Positions 56,055 through 64,000 of a DNA stretch of 64,000 nucleotides are shown here, piece by piece. Location: NCBI RefSeq assembly GCF_003253735.1, contig NZ_QKYW01000005.1, forward strand, positions 248,001 through 312,000, read 5' to 3'. A program made the position numbers and the translations under genes. How positions within the stretch are numbered: position 1 is the stretch's first letter; every line of letters starts with the position of its first letter. Source of the DNA: Pseudomonas sp. URMO17WK12:I2 (GTDB lineage: Bacteria > Pseudomonadota > Gammaproteobacteria > Pseudomonadales > Pseudomonadaceae). The notes under the pieces are model-generated. The model was not told the DNA's origin and made no database searches. It saw only the letters and a program-made list of their open reading frames with translations.

Positions 56055-56342
56055 CTACTGCACCTGTTCCTCGACCTCGCCGCCGATGTCTTCCAGCTCC
56101 TGCAGGCGCTGGTCATAGGCGTCGCAGTCGGTGGCATTCTGGCCGGCGCTTTGCGGCGGCGCCTCTTTGAGTTCCTGACGCAGTATCGCGGCCCGCTCCG
56201 GGTCGCGCTGAGTGATTTCCTCGATCTTGGCTGCCAGTTCCTGGGCCTTGGCGGTCGCCTCGTCGGCCGTGCAGGCCTGCGCCTGGCCTACGCCGTAGAG
56301 GGCGAGAGCCAGGCCGCAAAGCGGTGCGATATGTTTGATCAT
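56055..56342 (-). CDS. Small periplasmic protein, possibly disulfide-bonded
   Basis: 95 residues. Signal peptide to about residue 23 (VGQAQA-C). The mature part (TADEATAKAQELAAKIEEITQRDPERAAILRQELKE) is helical and charged; C24 and C73 could pair. The -1 to -3 residues do not form a lipobox. It is 63 bases downstream of the subtilisin-like gene on the same strand, so probably co-transcribed. Similar short helical proteins occur in other Pseudomonas without known function. Confidence 0.72.
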   Translation of the reverse strand: MIKHIAPLCGLALALYGVGQAQACTADEATAKAQELAAKIEEITQRDPERAAILRQELKEAPPQSAGQNATDCDAYDQRLQELEDIGGEVEEQVQ

Positions 56343-56405
56343 GCTGCAATCCTCACGCCTTCCCGTTCGAGCGGTTGAGTGCCTGCCAGCCGTCAAGGTT
56401 CAGGG

Positions 56406-58181
56406 TTATTGTTTGTTGTTCAGGCTTCTGACGGTCAGGTCCAGGGCCTTTTGCATGTCCAGTCGTGCCGAGCGGCCGATGTCCTTGTCGTTCAGGTCGA
56501 AGCCGCGCTCCGAGGGTAGGATCGGTGCGGTCAGGTCGTCGGCATCGGTAGGCTCGAAGTCGAACTCTTCACCGATGGTCATGGCGCTGCGGCGCAGCAG
56601 CATGCGCAGCTGATCGGGGTGCAGGTCCGGGTTGATCGACATCAGCGAGGCCACCACGCCGGCTACCAGCGGCGTGGCGTAGGAGGTGCCGCAATGCACG
56701 CTGCCCTGCTGGTTCTCCTCGGCGGTGGAGGCACGCACGCAGGCTGCCGCAGTGATGTCCACACGGGTGTCGACGTTGGAGGAACTGCGGCGTTTGACGT
56801 AGGCGGGGTCATCCACGGCCACGTCCTTGCGCTCGCTGCGCTGATGGCCACCAACCACGAACAGCTGCTCGGTGACGAACGAGGAGGGCAGGCGATAGTC
56901 GTCGGCACCGGAGAACGAGGCGCCATTGCCGGCGGAGTTGACCACCACCACATCCGGGTGCTCGCGGCGCAGCCACAGGAAGAATTCCTCCAGCAATTCT
57001 TCATAGCCGCTCATGGCCACGCCCGAGCGCACCAGTGAGTCGATCTCGTCGCCGTGAATGTTTTTCGCGCCGATGCGGTGAATACCCCAGCTCCAGTTCA
57101 GCACCCGCACACCGTCCTCGACCAGGTTGACCGAGGCGGCGATGTTGGCGGTGATGCCAGCATCGGAGTTGCGGTCGACGATCACCTCGAAGCCCGGGCC
57201 GGCGCCGTCCAGGCCGCGCAGGAAACCGGTATTGCCGCCATCGTCCCAGCGGGCGGCCAGAATGCCGGCCACGGTGGAGCCGTGACCGTCCGGTTTGTCG
57301 GCATCGCGGCTGTATAGGCGGGTATGCGGGGTGTGGCCCTGGCGCTCGGCGGCGCCGAGGTAATCCTTGAAGTCCGGCGCATCGAAGTCGACGTTGCGTT
57401 CGATCAGGCCGATGCGCACCGGCTTGGTGTCGATAGGCGCGCGCTTGGAGGGAATGCGCCGCTGGTAATAATTGACCGCGTCGACGAAGCGGTTGGCGGC
57501 CCATTCCTCTTCATTCAGCTGTTGGTCTTTGCTCGCGCCCGCCTGCGCGTCCTGCTCCTCGGCGGAGGATTCCTCGATCACCACGGCATCGACGCTCAGT
57601 TCGCTGCCCAGGCGCAGCACCACGGCGTCACGCTGAACCAGATCCTTGGCCGGCAGCCTCAGCTGATAGGTATTGAGCGGCGCAATCGCGCCGACCACCT
57701 CGGCGCCATACTTCTTGGCCAGCGCCTTGGCGGTGTCCAGGCCGTTGGCATCTTCCTCGATGACCACGCTGACCAGATCGACATAGGTGTTGAGGCCGTC
57801 CATGTTCTTTGCCACTTCACCTGGCTTGGCGGCCACGACGTGGCTGCCGGCCATCGACAGCCATACCGGGTTGCTGACCTCGTCGCCCTGCTTCAGCCAC
57901 AGCGGGCCGCTCTGATAGCGCTTGCTCTCGAGGGTGATGCGCAGCTCATCCCCACGCTTCACGGCGCTGGCGGGCAGCGGTTTGCCATCGAGCAGCACCT
58001 GCAGCTGGCCTGTGGATACGCCGCGCGCCGTGAGGCAGAAGGTCTGGCGCTGGTTGTCGAGTACGTCTTCGCAGCGGTACAGGTGCTTGAGCCGCAGGGG
58101 CTCGGCCGCCAGTGCCGATGGAGCAAGGCTCGCCACGAGCAGAGCGCTGAAGACGGGGCGCAGCAGGGGGCGGCGGAGCAT
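56406..58181 (-). CDS. Subtilisin-like (S8) serine protease, triad Asp replaced by Glu
   Basis: 591 residues. Signal peptide to about 25 (SALA-AEPL). An N-terminal region of about 220 residues may be a propeptide or accessory domain. The S8 core runs from about 250 to 580: catalytic His300 in DGHGSTVAGILAA, oxyanion Asn419 in NSAGNG and catalytic Ser500 in CGTSYATPLVAG are canonical. Where other S8 proteases have the Asp-Ser/Thr-Gly motif, this one has IGLIERNVDFDAPDF, so Glu261 stands in for the Asp. It is exported, probably periplasmic; substrate unknown. It heads a likely two-gene operon with a 95-residue periplasmic protein. Confidence 0.88.
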   Translation of the reverse strand: MLRRPLLRPVFSALLVASLAPSALAAEPLRLKHLYRCEDVLDNQRQTFCLTARGVSTGQLQVLLDGKPLPASAVKRGDELRITLESKRYQSGPLWLKQGDEVSNPVWLSMAGSHVVAAKPGEVAKNMDGLNTYVDLVSVVIEEDANGLDTAKALAKKYGAEVVGAIAPLNTYQLRLPAKDLVQRDAVVLRLGSELSVDAVVIEESSAEEQDAQAGASKDQQLNEEEWAANRFVDAVNYYQRRIPSKRAPIDTKPVRIGLIERNVDFDAPDFKDYLGAAERQGHTPHTRLYSRDADKPDGHGSTVAGILAARWDDGGNTGFLRGLDGAGPGFEVIVDRNSDAGITANIAASVNLVEDGVRVLNWSWGIHRIGAKNIHGDEIDSLVRSGVAMSGYEELLEEFFLWLRREHPDVVVVNSAGNGASFSGADDYRLPSSFVTEQLFVVGGHQRSERKDVAVDDPAYVKRRSSSNVDTRVDITAAACVRASTAEENQQGSVHCGTSYATPLVAGVVASLMSINPDLHPDQLRMLLRRSAMTIGEEFDFEPTDADDLTAPILPSERGFDLNDKDIGRSARLDMQKALDLTVRSLNNKQ

Positions 58182-58335
58182 GGCGAAGGTCCTTTATACA
58201 GGGGGATGCGCCTCAGACTGGCGCTGCTGGGCTTGGTTCAGGCTGCATTCGGCAGATAGCCCGAACCTTGTTGACGGCGCAGGCGTCACACCTTCACAGG
58301 CGCACGAGGCGCTAAAAATAAAAGGAGACGAGGCG

Positions 58336-58743
58336 ATGACGACTCATCAGCAAACCCATAACTGGGATCTTGTCGAGCGTATGCTCCACGAGGTGCAAAA
58401 CGGCGCCGGCCAGCCATTCGTACCACGCCGCTGCGCCGAGGAACTGGCAGACGCGTTGCAGCAGGCCGGCAAGCCGATCGACAACCTCGATTCGCTCAAG
58501 GCCCAGGCCGACGACTACGAGGCTACGCTGCTGACGGGTGGTTTCATCGCGCCCCGCCCCGAGGCCGAGGGTGGCAACGGAGAGAACTTCGAGCTGACGC
58601 CGCGCGGTGCACAGTTGCTGAGCATGATCGACAGTACCTTCCCAGGCGAGGAACACCCCCGTGAAGTGCTCGACCGCCATGGCCTGGCGGCGTTGACGCC
58701 CGAGGTGTTCGACGGGCTGGCGCCACGGGCCACGCTGGTCTGA
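58336..58743 (+). CDS. Uncharacterised soluble protein
   Basis: 135 residues; AAAGGAGA precedes the ATG at 58336. No signal peptide or membrane helix. Mostly helical and acidic (WDLVERMLHEVQNGAG, ELADALQQAGKPIDNLDSLKAQADDYEATLL), with a GFIAPRP...FELTPRGAQLLSMID stretch that resembles the winged-helix end of MarR-like or phage-regulator proteins. No named family recognised. It is divergent from the S8 protease gene (about 155 bases between). Confidence 0.65.
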   Translation: MTTHQQTHNWDLVERMLHEVQNGAGQPFVPRRCAEELADALQQAGKPIDNLDSLKAQADDYEATLLTGGFIAPRPEAEGGNGENFELTPRGAQLLSMIDSTFPGEEHPREVLDRHGLAALTPEVFDGLAPRATLV

Positions 58744-58834
58744 TACCCTGCTGCACCCCTGGCCGTGAGTTCTGCGTACCGAACTGGCCTGCCAGGCTTG
58801 AGGTCAGGGCTGGCGCGGCGAGGGCAGGTTGCGA

Positions 58835-59560
58835 ATGAAAGGGTGGTTAACCGGGCTGCTGCTGGCGATGGTGGCGATACAGGCCACGGCCGATGAGCTG
58901 CGCATCGGCTTCGGGACGCACAAGCCGCCCTATATCTTCGAGGGCGAGCACAAGGGGCTCGAATACGACATAGTGGTCGCCGCTGCTCGTGCGGCCGGCA
59001 TCAGGGTGGTGCCGGCCTACGCCCCAATGGAGCGCCTGCACCGGGCGCTGGGCCGTGGCGAGCTCGATGGCATCGCCACCACGCGCAGCCAGAGCGGGGT
59101 AGCGAGCTTTTACTCCCAGCCCTATATCCGCTACGACAACGTGGCCGTGGCTCTGAAATCCCGTGGTTACCGGATCGAGCGCATCGCCGATCTGGGTAAC
59201 TATTCGGTACGCGCCTTCCAGCGCGCACGGGTGCTGCTGGGCGAGGAGTTCCAGCGAATGGCCGAGGCCAATCCACGCTATCACGAGGAAGCCCAGCAGA
59301 TTGCCCGTAACCGCCTCCTGTACAGCGGCCGGGTGGAGGTGGTGATCGCCGACCGGCGCATCCTGCGCTACTTCAATCGGGAGGTGTATCGCCAGGTGAA
59401 TGTCGGCCAGCCGATCATCGAGTACCCGCTGTTCCCGCCAACGCCCTATCAGCTGGGGCTGCGTGATCGATCGATGCGTGATCGCTTCGACCGGGGGCTT
59501 GCCGACATCATCGCCAGTGGCGAGTACCAGAAAATCGAACGCCGCTACGCGATGTATTGA
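58835..59560 (+). CDS. Family-3 periplasmic solute-binding protein
   Basis: 241 residues from ATG 58835; a TTG two codons upstream is less likely. Signal peptide to about 21 (AIQATA-DELR). SBP_bac_3 fold: LRIGFGTHKPPYIFEGEHKGLEYDIVVAAARAAGI, MERLHRALGRGELDGIATTRS, and a second lobe ending GLADIIASGEYQKIERRY. It probably binds an amino acid or similar polar compound. No ABC permease or ATPase gene is adjacent, so it may serve a transporter elsewhere or feed a sensor. Confidence 0.85.
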   Translation: MKGWLTGLLLAMVAIQATADELRIGFGTHKPPYIFEGEHKGLEYDIVVAAARAAGIRVVPAYAPMERLHRALGRGELDGIATTRSQSGVASFYSQPYIRYDNVAVALKSRGYRIERIADLGNYSVRAFQRARVLLGEEFQRMAEANPRYHEEAQQIARNRLLYSGRVEVVIADRRILRYFNREVYRQVNVGQPIIEYPLFPPTPYQLGLRDRSMRDRFDRGLADIIASGEYQKIERRYAMY

Positions 59561-59569
59561 ACCGCCCCG

Positions 59570-61780
59570 TCACTGGGTCAGTTCTTCGGGTTCTTCTTCG
59601 ACCTTGGCAGCCAGCATTTCGGTCTCGATCGGGCGCGTCTCGACGCTGAAATCGCTGATTTCGATGGAGCCCTTGCCTTCGCCGACCAAGTGGAAGGAGA
59701 ACGCCTTGCGGGTATCCAGGTTATCGAAGGCGAAGCTCAGCTCCACTGGTTGGCCTTTCTTCAGGCGCGGTATCTCCGGGACGTTGATCAGTACGTCGCG
59801 GTCGAATTCCTTGGTCTTCAGGCGCAACGTGGCGCCGGATTCGCTCATGGACAGCGCATTGATCTTCAGGGTCACGCGGGTTTGCGTGCCCTTGGGCAGC
59901 TCCAGGTACTGGGCACCGATCAGGTTGTCGGCCCAGTCATCGCCCGGTGTGGTGCGCAGGCGAATGCGCTCGTTGCTGGCGAACTGCAGCACCTGATTGC
60001 CCTGGCCATCGGTCAGCGAGCGATCCAGCAGCTCGGCACGCAGGCTCACCTGGCGCGCCGGCTTGCCGCTGACGCGGCCCAGGTATTCGGCGTGCTCGGT
60101 GATGAACCCCGGGCTGGCGTAGCGCCGACAGACCTGCTGGAAGTTGCACTCGGTCAGCGTGCCCTGGCCATCATGCTCGCGCAGCAGGCCATTGGTGTAG
60201 GAGATGATCTGGCGGCCATGGGCGTAGTCACGCAGCATCGAGCGCCCGGCGATGTCCGCGGGAAGTGGCAGGGCCAGGTAGTCGAGAATCGAGGCGGTCA
60301 GGTCGATATGCCCATAGACACCGTGCTTGAGCGAGGGTAACTGCGCCTGCTCGGGCGCCAGCATGAGATTGAACCCCCAGGCCGATGCCAGGCGCACGTT
60401 CTCGATACCGTGGGATTCGTCGGAGGTCACCACCACCAGGGTGTCGTCGAGCACGCCGCGCTGTTGCAGGCCGTCGAGGAAGTCGCCAATCGCGTCGTCG
60501 AGGTAGGCGATGGCGGCCTGTCTGGCACTGCCATGGCGTTCCAGGTAGTCGGCCGGCGCGGAGTAGGGCTGATGGGTGCCGACGGTCAGCAGGGTCAGCA
60601 TCCACGGCGTCTTCTGTTTGCGCAGGCCATCGACGTAGCTCAGTGCGCCTTCGAAGTAGGACCTGTCGTCCATGCCCCAGGCGAAGTCGAGGTACGGCGT
60701 GTTACGGAACCAGTCGCGGCCCAGGGTCTTGTCGAAACCCATGCGCGGCATGATCTGGTCCTTGGCCATGAAGCGCAGCCCGGCGCCCTGCAGGAAATGC
60801 GTGCTGAAACCGTTGTCGCGCAGCTGGGCCGGCAGGCACTGCGCGGCGCGCTCGGCATTGCCCAGCAATTCGAGGCCCTTGGGGGTTCCCGAAGCCAGCT
60901 TGTCGTAGTCGCCACAGAGCATCGCGTACAGGCCGCGAATGGTTTGGTGGGCGTGCAGCACGTAATCGCTGGTGAGCATGCCGCGCTCGGCCCACGCGCT
61001 CAGGCGCGGCATGAGGTCATCCTGATAATGGCTGCCGATGGCCCGGCGGCTGGTGTCGAGATAGGCGCCGGGAATGCCTTCCAGGGTAATGATCAGCACG
61101 TTGCGCGCGCGGCCTGGCTCGCCCAGCAGGGGAGTGCCGTCCATATCCAGGCTGGTCAGGCCGCTGACATCCGGCGGGCTGTTGGGCTGGCCGCGGCTCA
61201 TCCAGTCTTCGACTCCCAGCTGGACGAGGCTGACCCCTTCGGCCAGCCACTTGTGGGGCAGGTTGAACTGCACCCACTGATCCGCTTCGCTGGGGCTGCG
61301 GTACTGGTAGACGGCGTGGATGGCGAGCAGCGCCACAGGCGCCAGCAGCCAGGCCATCGAAGGTTTGCGCACAGGTGGTCGAGTGGCGAGCACGATGATC
61401 AACGCCAGGGCCGCCAGGATCGAAGCGCCAGCCAGCCAGGGATGGGTAAGACCACCGCCCTGGGTCGAGTGGCTGAGAAACTGGGGGTCGGTCAGGTAAT
61501 GCAGGTCGGCGGGCTCGGGCATGCGGCCCACGGCGCTGACCAGCTCGACGGTGCCCAGGTTGAGTACCACCCAGATCACTGCCAGCGGAATACCCAGCAA
61601 CAGGCGACGGCGCAAGGCCAGCCAGAGCAGCAGGCTGCCGATCGCCAGGTCGGAGAGGTAACCGAACGGGTGGGACCAGCCCAGCGAGTAGCGACTGAGC
61701 AGTGGCACTGCAATGAACAGCACGGCCAGGGTCAGCAGAACGCTGGTCGGCCGCTGCAGCCAGGGGCTGAGAGCTCGCAC
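59570..61780 (-). CDS. LTA-synthase-like sulfatase-fold membrane enzyme
   Basis: 736 residues. About five N-terminal membrane helices (residues 12-165), then a periplasmic alkaline-phosphatase/sulfatase domain (about 225-530) and a beta-rich C-terminal domain. Metal/active-site marks: Glu234 in IITLEGIPGAY, the nucleophile Thr280 in HAHQTIRGLYAML, GTHQPYSAP, and VTSDESHGIENV with the Asp/His metal ligands. This is the LtaS/OpgB plan; in Gram-negatives such enzymes move phosphoglycerol or phosphoethanolamine onto glycans or lipids. Product here unknown. It is convergent with the binding-protein gene. Confidence 0.86.
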   Translation of the reverse strand: MRALSPWLQRPTSVLLTLAVLFIAVPLLSRYSLGWSHPFGYLSDLAIGSLLLWLALRRRLLLGIPLAVIWVVLNLGTVELVSAVGRMPEPADLHYLTDPQFLSHSTQGGGLTHPWLAGASILAALALIIVLATRPPVRKPSMAWLLAPVALLAIHAVYQYRSPSEADQWVQFNLPHKWLAEGVSLVQLGVEDWMSRGQPNSPPDVSGLTSLDMDGTPLLGEPGRARNVLIITLEGIPGAYLDTSRRAIGSHYQDDLMPRLSAWAERGMLTSDYVLHAHQTIRGLYAMLCGDYDKLASGTPKGLELLGNAERAAQCLPAQLRDNGFSTHFLQGAGLRFMAKDQIMPRMGFDKTLGRDWFRNTPYLDFAWGMDDRSYFEGALSYVDGLRKQKTPWMLTLLTVGTHQPYSAPADYLERHGSARQAAIAYLDDAIGDFLDGLQQRGVLDDTLVVVTSDESHGIENVRLASAWGFNLMLAPEQAQLPSLKHGVYGHIDLTASILDYLALPLPADIAGRSMLRDYAHGRQIISYTNGLLREHDGQGTLTECNFQQVCRRYASPGFITEHAEYLGRVSGKPARQVSLRAELLDRSLTDGQGNQVLQFASNERIRLRTTPGDDWADNLIGAQYLELPKGTQTRVTLKINALSMSESGATLRLKTKEFDRDVLINVPEIPRLKKGQPVELSFAFDNLDTRKAFSFHLVGEGKGSIEISDFSVETRPIETEMLAAKVEEEPEELTQ

Positions 61781-62009
61781 GTATCTTCCTTAAAACGATG
61801 ATCGACAGACGATGGCTTTCAGCAGGCCTTCAGATGGCGAAGGAATGCGCTGAAAAATCAGTGACATCATTTTGAAACATGCGTGTGCTCATCGCCAGCA
61901 ACAAGCGCTGAACACGGGAAATAAGTCATTCAAATCATTGCCCGGGCGGGCGAGAGGGGAGACTGCCGACCTGGCGCCCGTAATCAGGCGCTGCAGGTCG
62001 ATACAGAAA
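61781..62009. other. Short intergenic region upstream of the sulfatase gene
   Basis: 229 bases with no visible gene; it probably holds the promoter of the minus-strand sulfatase gene. Confidence 0.5.
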
Positions 62010-62201
62010 TTACTTTTTGGAAATGGTGATGTGCCGGCTGGCAGGGCCATTGGTCTGGCCGCTGACGCCTTTGGCGATCTCTTGGATCTTGCCGCCGGAC
62101 TTGAGAAACGCCGCTACTTGAGCGTCGATCGATTCACTGGTTTCCACCGCAGGGGCAGGTTTGGCTTTGCTGTGGGATGCTTTGACGCGCATGACGGTCA
62201 T
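62010..62201 (-). CDS. Small basic conserved-looking protein
   Basis: 63 residues from ATG 62201 (MTVMRVKASHSKAKPAP); upstream TAGG could serve as ribosome site, and ATGs 3 codons later or 7 codons earlier are alternatives. Basic tail-like N-terminus, then a short amphipathic helix SIDAQVAAFLKSGGKIQEIAKGVSG and a basic end RHITISKK. No membrane segment. The pattern looks like a genuine small nucleic-acid-associated or regulatory protein of Pseudomonas, but I cannot name it. Confidence 0.55.
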   Translation of the reverse strand: MTVMRVKASHSKAKPAPAVETSESIDAQVAAFLKSGGKIQEIAKGVSGQTNGPASRHITISKK

Positions 62202-62358
62202 ATTGCCTACTCGAGTCATCAAGATGGCCGCCTATTGTATCACCGCTGCACGCTCTGCTGTTCATTCGATGACCAATGGGCGAAAGCCACTGTCAGCCGA
62301 CCGCGTTTCGCGGCGGCGAGTCGGGTACACTGCGCGCCTGAAAACGAGGGTAGGTACC

Positions 62359-63198
62359 ATGGCTGTTATCGGACGTATGAATTCCTTGCAGGTCGTCAAG
62401 CACACTGACTTCGGTCTGTACCTGGACGGCGGCGCGGACGGCGAGATTCTGCTGCCCAAGCGTTACATCCCCAAGGACACGCCGAGTGAGGTGGAAGACT
62501 GGCTGAACGTCTTCATTTACCTCGACAGTGAAGACAAACTGATCGCCACCACCGACAAACCCAAGGTGCAGGTCGGTGAGTTCGCCAGTCTCAAGGTCGT
62601 CGACATCAACCGTGTCGGCCTGTTCCTCGACTGGGGCCTGCCCAAGGACCTGCTGCTGCCGCATTCGGAAGAGAAGCGCCCGCTGCAGATCGGCGATTAC
62701 TGCGTGGTGCATGTGTTCGTCGACAAGCGCAGCCGCCGCATCACCGCGACCGCCCGGCTGGACCGCTACCTGGACAAGCTGCCGGCCACTTACACGTCAG
62801 GCGAAGAAGTTGACCTGCTGGTGGTCGAGCCGACCGACATGGGCTTCAAGGCGATCATCAACGGCAAGCACTGGGGCCTGATCCACAAGAACGAAGTGAT
62901 CGGCTTCATGCGCGGCGGCATCCGCCAGCCGGGCTTCATCAAGGAAATGCGCAGCGACGGCAAGATCAGCCTCAGCCTGCAACCGGTCGGTCAGCAAGTT
63001 ACCGATGGCCTCGGCGAGCAGATCCTGCAGCGTCTGCGTGACAGCGGCGGCGTGCTGGAGCTGAGCGACAAGAGCTCGCCGGAGCGCATCAGCGCCCTGT
63101 TCCGGGTCAGCAAGGGCAACTTCAAGAAAGCCATCGGCGGCCTGTACAAGCAGGGTTTGATCAGCATCCATGAAGAGCGTATCGAACTGATCAAGTGA
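62359..63198 (+). CDS. S1-domain RNA-binding protein, CvfB/YitL family
   Basis: 279 residues from ATG 62359 (MAVIGRMNSLQVVKHTDFGLYLDGG; GAGGGTAGG upstream). Three S1-like OB domains: about 5-65, 70-130 (VGEFASLKVVDINRVGLFLDWGLPKDLLLP) and 140-210; a C-terminal winged helix about 220-279 (SPERISALFRVSKGNFKKAIGGLYKQGLI). CvfB in Staphylococcus binds RNA and affects virulence-gene expression; in Pseudomonas the role is not well studied. tRNA-Thr lies 70 bases downstream. Confidence 0.9.
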   Translation: MAVIGRMNSLQVVKHTDFGLYLDGGADGEILLPKRYIPKDTPSEVEDWLNVFIYLDSEDKLIATTDKPKVQVGEFASLKVVDINRVGLFLDWGLPKDLLLPHSEEKRPLQIGDYCVVHVFVDKRSRRITATARLDRYLDKLPATYTSGEEVDLLVVEPTDMGFKAIINGKHWGLIHKNEVIGFMRGGIRQPGFIKEMRSDGKISLSLQPVGQQVTDGLGEQILQRLRDSGGVLELSDKSSPERISALFRVSKGNFKKAIGGLYKQGLISIHEERIELIK

Positions 63199-63267
63199 GC
63201 CGCCGGTGCTGGAACGGCCAAAAAGCACTTGAGTGGCGCGCTGGGGCTGCTGAATAATGCGCGTCCC

Positions 63268-63343
63268 GCCGGTGTAGCTCAGTCGGTAGAGCAGCGCACT
63301 CGTAACGCGAAGGTCGTAGGTTCGATTCCTATCTCCGGCACCA
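63268..63343 (+). tRNA. tRNA-Thr (anticodon CGT)
   Basis: 76 bases with encoded CCA. The anticodon loop CTCGTAA gives CGT (reads ACG). The acceptor GCCGGTG pairs with CTCCGGC except at position 6-67, which is T opposite T. D- and T-arms are intact. Confidence 0.94.
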
Positions 63344-63352
63344 GTAATGAAG

Positions 63353-63384
63353 AAAGCCCGCATCGATTGATGCGGGCTTTTTTT
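63353..63384 (+). terminator. Rho-independent terminator after tRNA-Thr
   Basis: AAAGCCCGCATC (63353-63364), GATT, GATGCGGGCTTT (63369-63380) and a T-run to 63384. Confidence 0.94.
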
Positions 63385-63447
63385 GCGCTGCGAGAATGCC
63401 CCTGGACCCGCAGGCGGCATCTGGGGCAGCGCGGGGCCGGCGCATCG

Positions 63448-64000
63448 CTATCGCGCCCATTGCGGATCGGTGGTGAAGGCGATGGTCAGCCAGCGGTGGG
63501 GGCCGGCGTCGCCAATCGCTTCGCCGATGGCGTTGCGCAGCCGGTCCCAGTCGTCCAGGGTGCGCGCCGGCCAGTCAGCGGGCACGATGAAGTACAGTTC
63601 GACCTGCAGCGCGCGCCCGACCTTCGCCACATAGGCCTCGTAGCCGAGGAAGCCCTCTCGGGCCACCACGGCCTCAGCCACCTCGTCGACGTGCAGCTTC
63701 AGTGCCGGCGGCGTGACGAGCAGAATATCGGCCAGCGCCTGGCGAATGGTCAGCAGCGGTAGGGGCAGAATCACCACGCAGATGATCGCCAGCACCGCCG
63801 GGTCGACGTAGGGGGCCAGCCAGGCGTACGCCGTGCCAGCGCTCAGTTCGCCGAGCAAAAAGGCGATCAGCAGCGCCAGGGAGATACTGCCGGACATCAC
63901 CCAGGCTTTGGCATCCAGGGCCACGAAGTCGGAACGGATCGCCCGGTTGGCGCGGAACTCGAGAATCGCCAGGCTGAAACAGGCGATGGTCGCCACCAGT
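63448..64000 (-). CDS. Cation-diffusion-facilitator family transporter, 3' part only
   Basis: About 184 residues visible; the frame is open to the right edge, so the N-terminal part with the first membrane helices and metal site is outside the window. Visible: a membrane segment (WVMSGSISLALLIAFLLGELSAGTAYAWL), the conserved PYVDPAVLAIICVVILPLP helix with the Asp typical of CDF helix 5, LTIRQALADILLVTPP, and a cytoplasmic C-terminal domain (VARALQVELYFIVP-like). CDF proteins exchange divalent metals for protons. The substrate cannot be judged from this part. Confidence 0.82.
   Translation of the reverse strand, partial: LVATIACFSLAILEFRANRAIRSDFVALDAKAWVMSGSISLALLIAFLLGELSAGTAYAWLAPYVDPAVLAIICVVILPLPLLTIRQALADILLVTPPALKLHVDEVAEAVVAREGFLGYEAYVAKVGRALQVELYFIVPADWPARTLDDWDRLRNAIGEAIGDAGPHRWLTIAFTTDPQWAR

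Noticed and set aside
1..64000. CRISPR arrays, prophage, transposase genes, rRNA
   Set aside because: No regularly spaced direct repeats, phage structural genes, transposase motifs or rRNA sequence were found in the window.

Overview
This window is chromosomal DNA of a Pseudomonas, probably from the P. aeruginosa / P. oleovorans side of the genus. The evidence is high GC, gene order and gene content: leuCDB-asd-usg-fimV-truA-trpF-accD-folC-dedD-cvpA-purF-metZ is a characteristic Pseudomonas run. The pairing of an EAL-CBS-GGDEF protein with the Prc/AlgO protease, and of an OprP/OprO porin with a KAS III paralogue, points the same way. There is no prophage, no CRISPR array and no transposase gene.

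Layout. 1-6.2 kb: end of dusC, a short-chain dehydrogenase, a heat-shock gene (Hsp20/IbpA) with a sigma-32 promoter and a ROSE-like RNA thermometer, a four-PAS GGDEF-EAL protein and a LysR regulator. 6.4-24 kb: core metabolism, comprising leucine synthesis (leuC, leuD, leuB), aspartate-semialdehyde dehydrogenase and its probably non-catalytic paralogue, the polar organiser FimV, tRNA pseudouridylation (truA), trpF, accD, folC, the SPOR protein DedD, cvpA, purF and metZ. 24-24.5 kb: tRNA-Val and two identical tRNA-Asp genes behind a strong promoter. 24.7-37.9 kb: transport and signalling, comprising glpT, an AraC regulator, an EAL protein, a chemoreceptor, a two-gene RND efflux pump with a divergent TetR regulator, an XRE regulator overlapping an unknown gene, and a dual-domain c-di-GMP protein.

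37.9-38.8 kb: a gene-free stretch with the most unusual structure in the window. It is a 759-bp element with 10-bp terminal inverted repeats (GGTTCTTCGC) and 8-bp flanking direct repeats (ATAAAAAA). It is built as one large imperfect palindrome of two arms of about 330 bp. Each arm carries matching mini-hairpins whose stems differ between arms but remain paired, while the loops are conserved. It appears to have inserted into the U-tract of the prc terminator and looks like a non-autonomous, structure-selected mobile element.

38.8-64 kb: periplasmic protease Prc, quinone oxidoreductase, an SDR lacking the usual catalytic Tyr/Lys with a divergent LysR gene, a KAS III-like enzyme, an anion porin, an acyltransferase-fold protein, a DUF2790 protein, an ABC exporter, cyclophilin PpiA, another LysR gene with a small exported protein, EamA/RarD and LysE transporters, a DEAD-box helicase, a subtilisin-like protease with Glu in place of the triad Asp, a family-3 binding protein, an LTA-synthase-like sulfatase, a CvfB RNA-binding protein, tRNA-Thr(CGT), and the 3' part of a cation-diffusion transporter running off the right edge.

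Starts were adjusted where a Shine-Dalgarno sequence, family N-terminus or required residue decides them (leuC, asd, trpF, dedD, purF, metZ, prc, araC-type gene, KAS III, helicase and others). All functional calls rest on reading the sequence and on family knowledge; no database search was run.
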